Source of the DNA: Desulfovibrio sp. JC010
GTDB lineage: Bacteria > Desulfobacterota > Desulfovibrionia > Desulfovibrionales > Desulfovibrionaceae
DNA: 64,000 nucleotides
Reading direction: 5' to 3'
Assembly (NCBI RefSeq): GCF_010470675.1
Contig: NZ_VOIQ01000001.1
Location: forward strand, 310,001-374,000
The notes under the pieces were generated by a model. That model searched no databases. It was not told the origin of the DNA and was given only the letters and a program-made list of their open reading frames with translations. Made by a program: the position numbers and the translations under genes. This document shows positions 62,618 through 64,000 of this stretch, one piece after another. Every line of letters begins with the position of its first letter. Position 1 is the stretch's first letter.

Positions 62618-63226
62618 ATGCACATATCAGAAGGGATACTTTCACTGCCTGTACTGGCAAGCGGAGCTGTTGTGGCGGCCACAGGCACCATGATCGGGCT
62701 CAGGAAACTTGATTCGGAAAAACTTATTTCCGTAGCCCTGCTCTCATCGGTATTTTTCGTGGCTTCGCTGGTCCACATTCCCATCGGACCTTCCAGTGCA
62801 CACCTTATTTTGAGCGGTCTCATGGGACTGCTGCTGGGCTGGGCGGCCTTCCCGGCCATCCTGACCGGACTGCTGCTTCAGGCCGTACTCTTCCAATACG
62901 GGGGGCTGACAGTCATAGGCGTAAATACCGCCATCATGGCCCTGCCCGCCGTGGCCTGTCATTACATGTTCCGCCCGCTGCTTAAGAAGAACCTCTTCAG
63001 CATGAGCATCGGGGCTTTCCTTTGCGGAGCCGTTTCCATCGGTCTCTCCGCAATCCTGACCGCACTAGCCCTGTCATTTACTGACGAAAGCTTTGCCACT
63101 GCGGCCCAGATGATTGTTTACGGGCACATTCCCATCATGATTATCGAGGGCTTCATCTGTGCCTCGGCATACGGATTCCTGCAAAAAGTCAGACCTGAAA
63201 TGCTGCTTGCTACGCAGGAAACATAA
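62618..63226 (+). CDS. cbiM: Cobalt (or nickel) ECF transporter substrate-binding subunit CbiM
   Basis: A 202-residue membrane protein with about six or seven spans. It starts with the metal-binding N-terminus MHISEGIL, and the following IPIGPSSAHLIL and YGHIPIMIIEGF segments are typical for CbiM/NikM. AAGGA precedes the ATG. Partner genes (cbiN, cbiQ, cbiO) are absent: the next gene is on the other strand. It could work alone or share distant partners. Cobalt fits the B12-using enzymes in this window; nickel cannot be ruled out. Confidence 0.88.
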   Translation: MHISEGILSLPVLASGAVVAATGTMIGLRKLDSEKLISVALLSSVFFVASLVHIPIGPSSAHLILSGLMGLLLGWAAFPAILTGLLLQAVLFQYGGLTVIGVNTAIMALPAVACHYMFRPLLKKNLFSMSIGAFLCGAVSIGLSAILTALALSFTDESFATAAQMIVYGHIPIMIIEGFICASAYGFLQKVRPEMLLATQET

Positions 63227-63247
63227 ATCAAAGCTTACAGAATTTTT

Positions 63248-63275
63248 AAGGCCGGGTTGAAATCAACCCGGCCTT
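63248..63275. terminator. Bidirectional terminator of cbiM and the MATE gene
   Basis: A 13-bp stem AAGGCCGGGTTGA/TCAACCCGGCCTT with a 2-base loop. Confidence 0.85.
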
Positions 63276-63280
63276 CTTTA

Positions 63281-64000
63281 TTACTCAATAACTTTCATAT
63301 CTTCCCACTTCCCGCCCCGGAACCGCCAGTAAAAAGCTCCGGCCAGAATAACCACATATAAAGTAAAGATAGCCCACAGGAAATAAGGCCCAAGGGGGAA
63401 GACTTCCACCCCCATATAGCAGGGAACTACCATCACTGCGATACAGCACACGCCGATACTTTTCATAACATAGACAACATCCCCGGCCCCTTTTAGAGCA
63501 CCGGCATAGACCAGTGCCGTGCCATCAAAAAGAATATAGGCCGCGGTAAAAAGCAGAAAATGGGTTCCGTAATCAAGTACATCAGCAAAGACGGCATCCG
63601 TAATATTTTCCGGACGGAACAATGAGAGAAGCAGCTCCGGAAAGACCAGATAAATAATCCCCATAAACAACATCCAGAGCGTGGTGATATGCAGGGCACA
63701 TTTAGTGGCCCGCCGGGCATAGTCCGGCCTGCCCTGCCCGATGGCCTGCCCCACCAGCGTGCTTACGCCCACGGCAATGCCGTAAGCCGGAAAAAACGAG
63801 ACACCGTCGATGGAAAGCACAATATTGCTGGCCGCAAGAATAACCGTTCCCAGCCGCCCGACCATATATACAAAGAAAGTGATCGCAAAGATGTCGAGGA
63901 AAAATTGCACTCCGTTGGACAGCCCGAAAGAAATGAACCTCTTGAACAGCTGCGGTTCAAAGCGAAAATTACTGCGGGTCTTGAAGGCATTCTCATTTTC
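63281..64000 (-). CDS. MATE family efflux transporter (partial, C-terminal part)
   Basis: The frame is open to the window edge, so about 240 C-terminal residues are seen. Several membrane spans and the MATE patterns GLSNGVQFFLDIF, YGIAVGVSTLVGQAIGQGRPDYA and YVGALKG-like YAGALKGAGDVVYV are clear. It would export cationic compounds using Na+ or H+. The start lies outside the window. Confidence 0.88.
   Translation of the reverse strand, partial: ENENAFKTRSNFRFEPQLFKRFISFGLSNGVQFFLDIFAITFFVYMVGRLGTVILAASNIVLSIDGVSFFPAYGIAVGVSTLVGQAIGQGRPDYARRATKCALHITTLWMLFMGIIYLVFPELLLSLFRPENITDAVFADVLDYGTHFLLFTAAYILFDGTALVYAGALKGAGDVVYVMKSIGVCCIAVMVVPCYMGVEVFPLGPYFLWAIFTLYVVILAGAFYWRFRGGKWEDMKVIE

Overview
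The window is a chromosomal segment of a sulfate-reducing bacterium of the Desulfovibrionaceae, most like the marine Desulfovibrio/Maridesulfovibrio group (the genus is inference; the way of life is not). The key evidence is a dsrA-dsrB-dsrD-dsrN block for dissimilatory sulfite reduction, plus a fused multiheme c-type/bd-type membrane oxidoreductase, flavodoxin, a Na+-pumping oxaloacetate decarboxylase set, class II (B12) ribonucleotide reductase and many signalling proteins. No integrase, transposase, rRNA operon or CRISPR array is visible, so this is mostly core genome with a few accessory patches.

Layout. 0-11.6 kb: class II ribonucleotide reductase, a glycosyltransferase, an unexplained structured interval, a DEAD-box RNA helicase, an octaheme/bd-type oxidoreductase pair, tRNA-Leu, a periplasmic binding protein and a small secreted protein. 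11.6-15.2 kb: metF and metE under a cobalamin riboswitch. 15.3-23 kb: a lipoprotein, c-di-GMP proteins (PAS-PAS-GGDEF and PilZ), a cystathionine lyase, an aroB/DAHP synthase-chorismate mutase pair, flavodoxin and an Hpt protein. 23-29.5 kb: an ABC-F protein, a KtrB/KtrA-type potassium uptake pair, a TPR protein and a glutamine cyclotransferase. 29.5-37.5 kb: a 1418-residue acyl-CoA dehydratase activase/dehydratase fusion, a lipoprotein whose C-terminal trypsin-like domain is split off by a T8 tract, a TraT-like lipoprotein and a small membrane protein. 37.7-44.3 kb: three tandem FecR-domain/RTX-repeat proteins. 44.5-52 kb: lgt, an unknown gene, the dsr genes and two small genes. 52-60.6 kb: a DUF523 protein, L-serine dehydratase, PEP carboxykinase, the oad genes with a 35-residue ORF behind them, and two small membrane genes. 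60.8-64 kb: a hybrid histidine kinase, an orphan CbiM and a partial MATE transporter.

How the genes fit together. Sulfite reduction (DsrAB, DsrD, siroheme amidation by DsrN) is the respiratory core. Serine dehydratase, PEP carboxykinase and the oxaloacetate decarboxylase meet at pyruvate/oxaloacetate/PEP. Cobalamin recurs: B12-dependent NrdJ, the B12-independent MetE switched by a B12 riboswitch, and a cobalt-type CbiM.

A recurring noncoding feature is a family of palindromic elements starting with the 14-mer ATGCCTCCGGCGGC or a variant, nearly always placed within a few bases of a stop codon (around 5.9, 6.1, 19.4, 25.2, 26.7-26.9, 36.9, 46.2 and 52.0 kb). This family, the T8 split of a secreted protease, the octaheme bd-type protein, the FecR-RTX triplet and the structured interval at 3.77-4.34 kb are the items I consider most worth following up.
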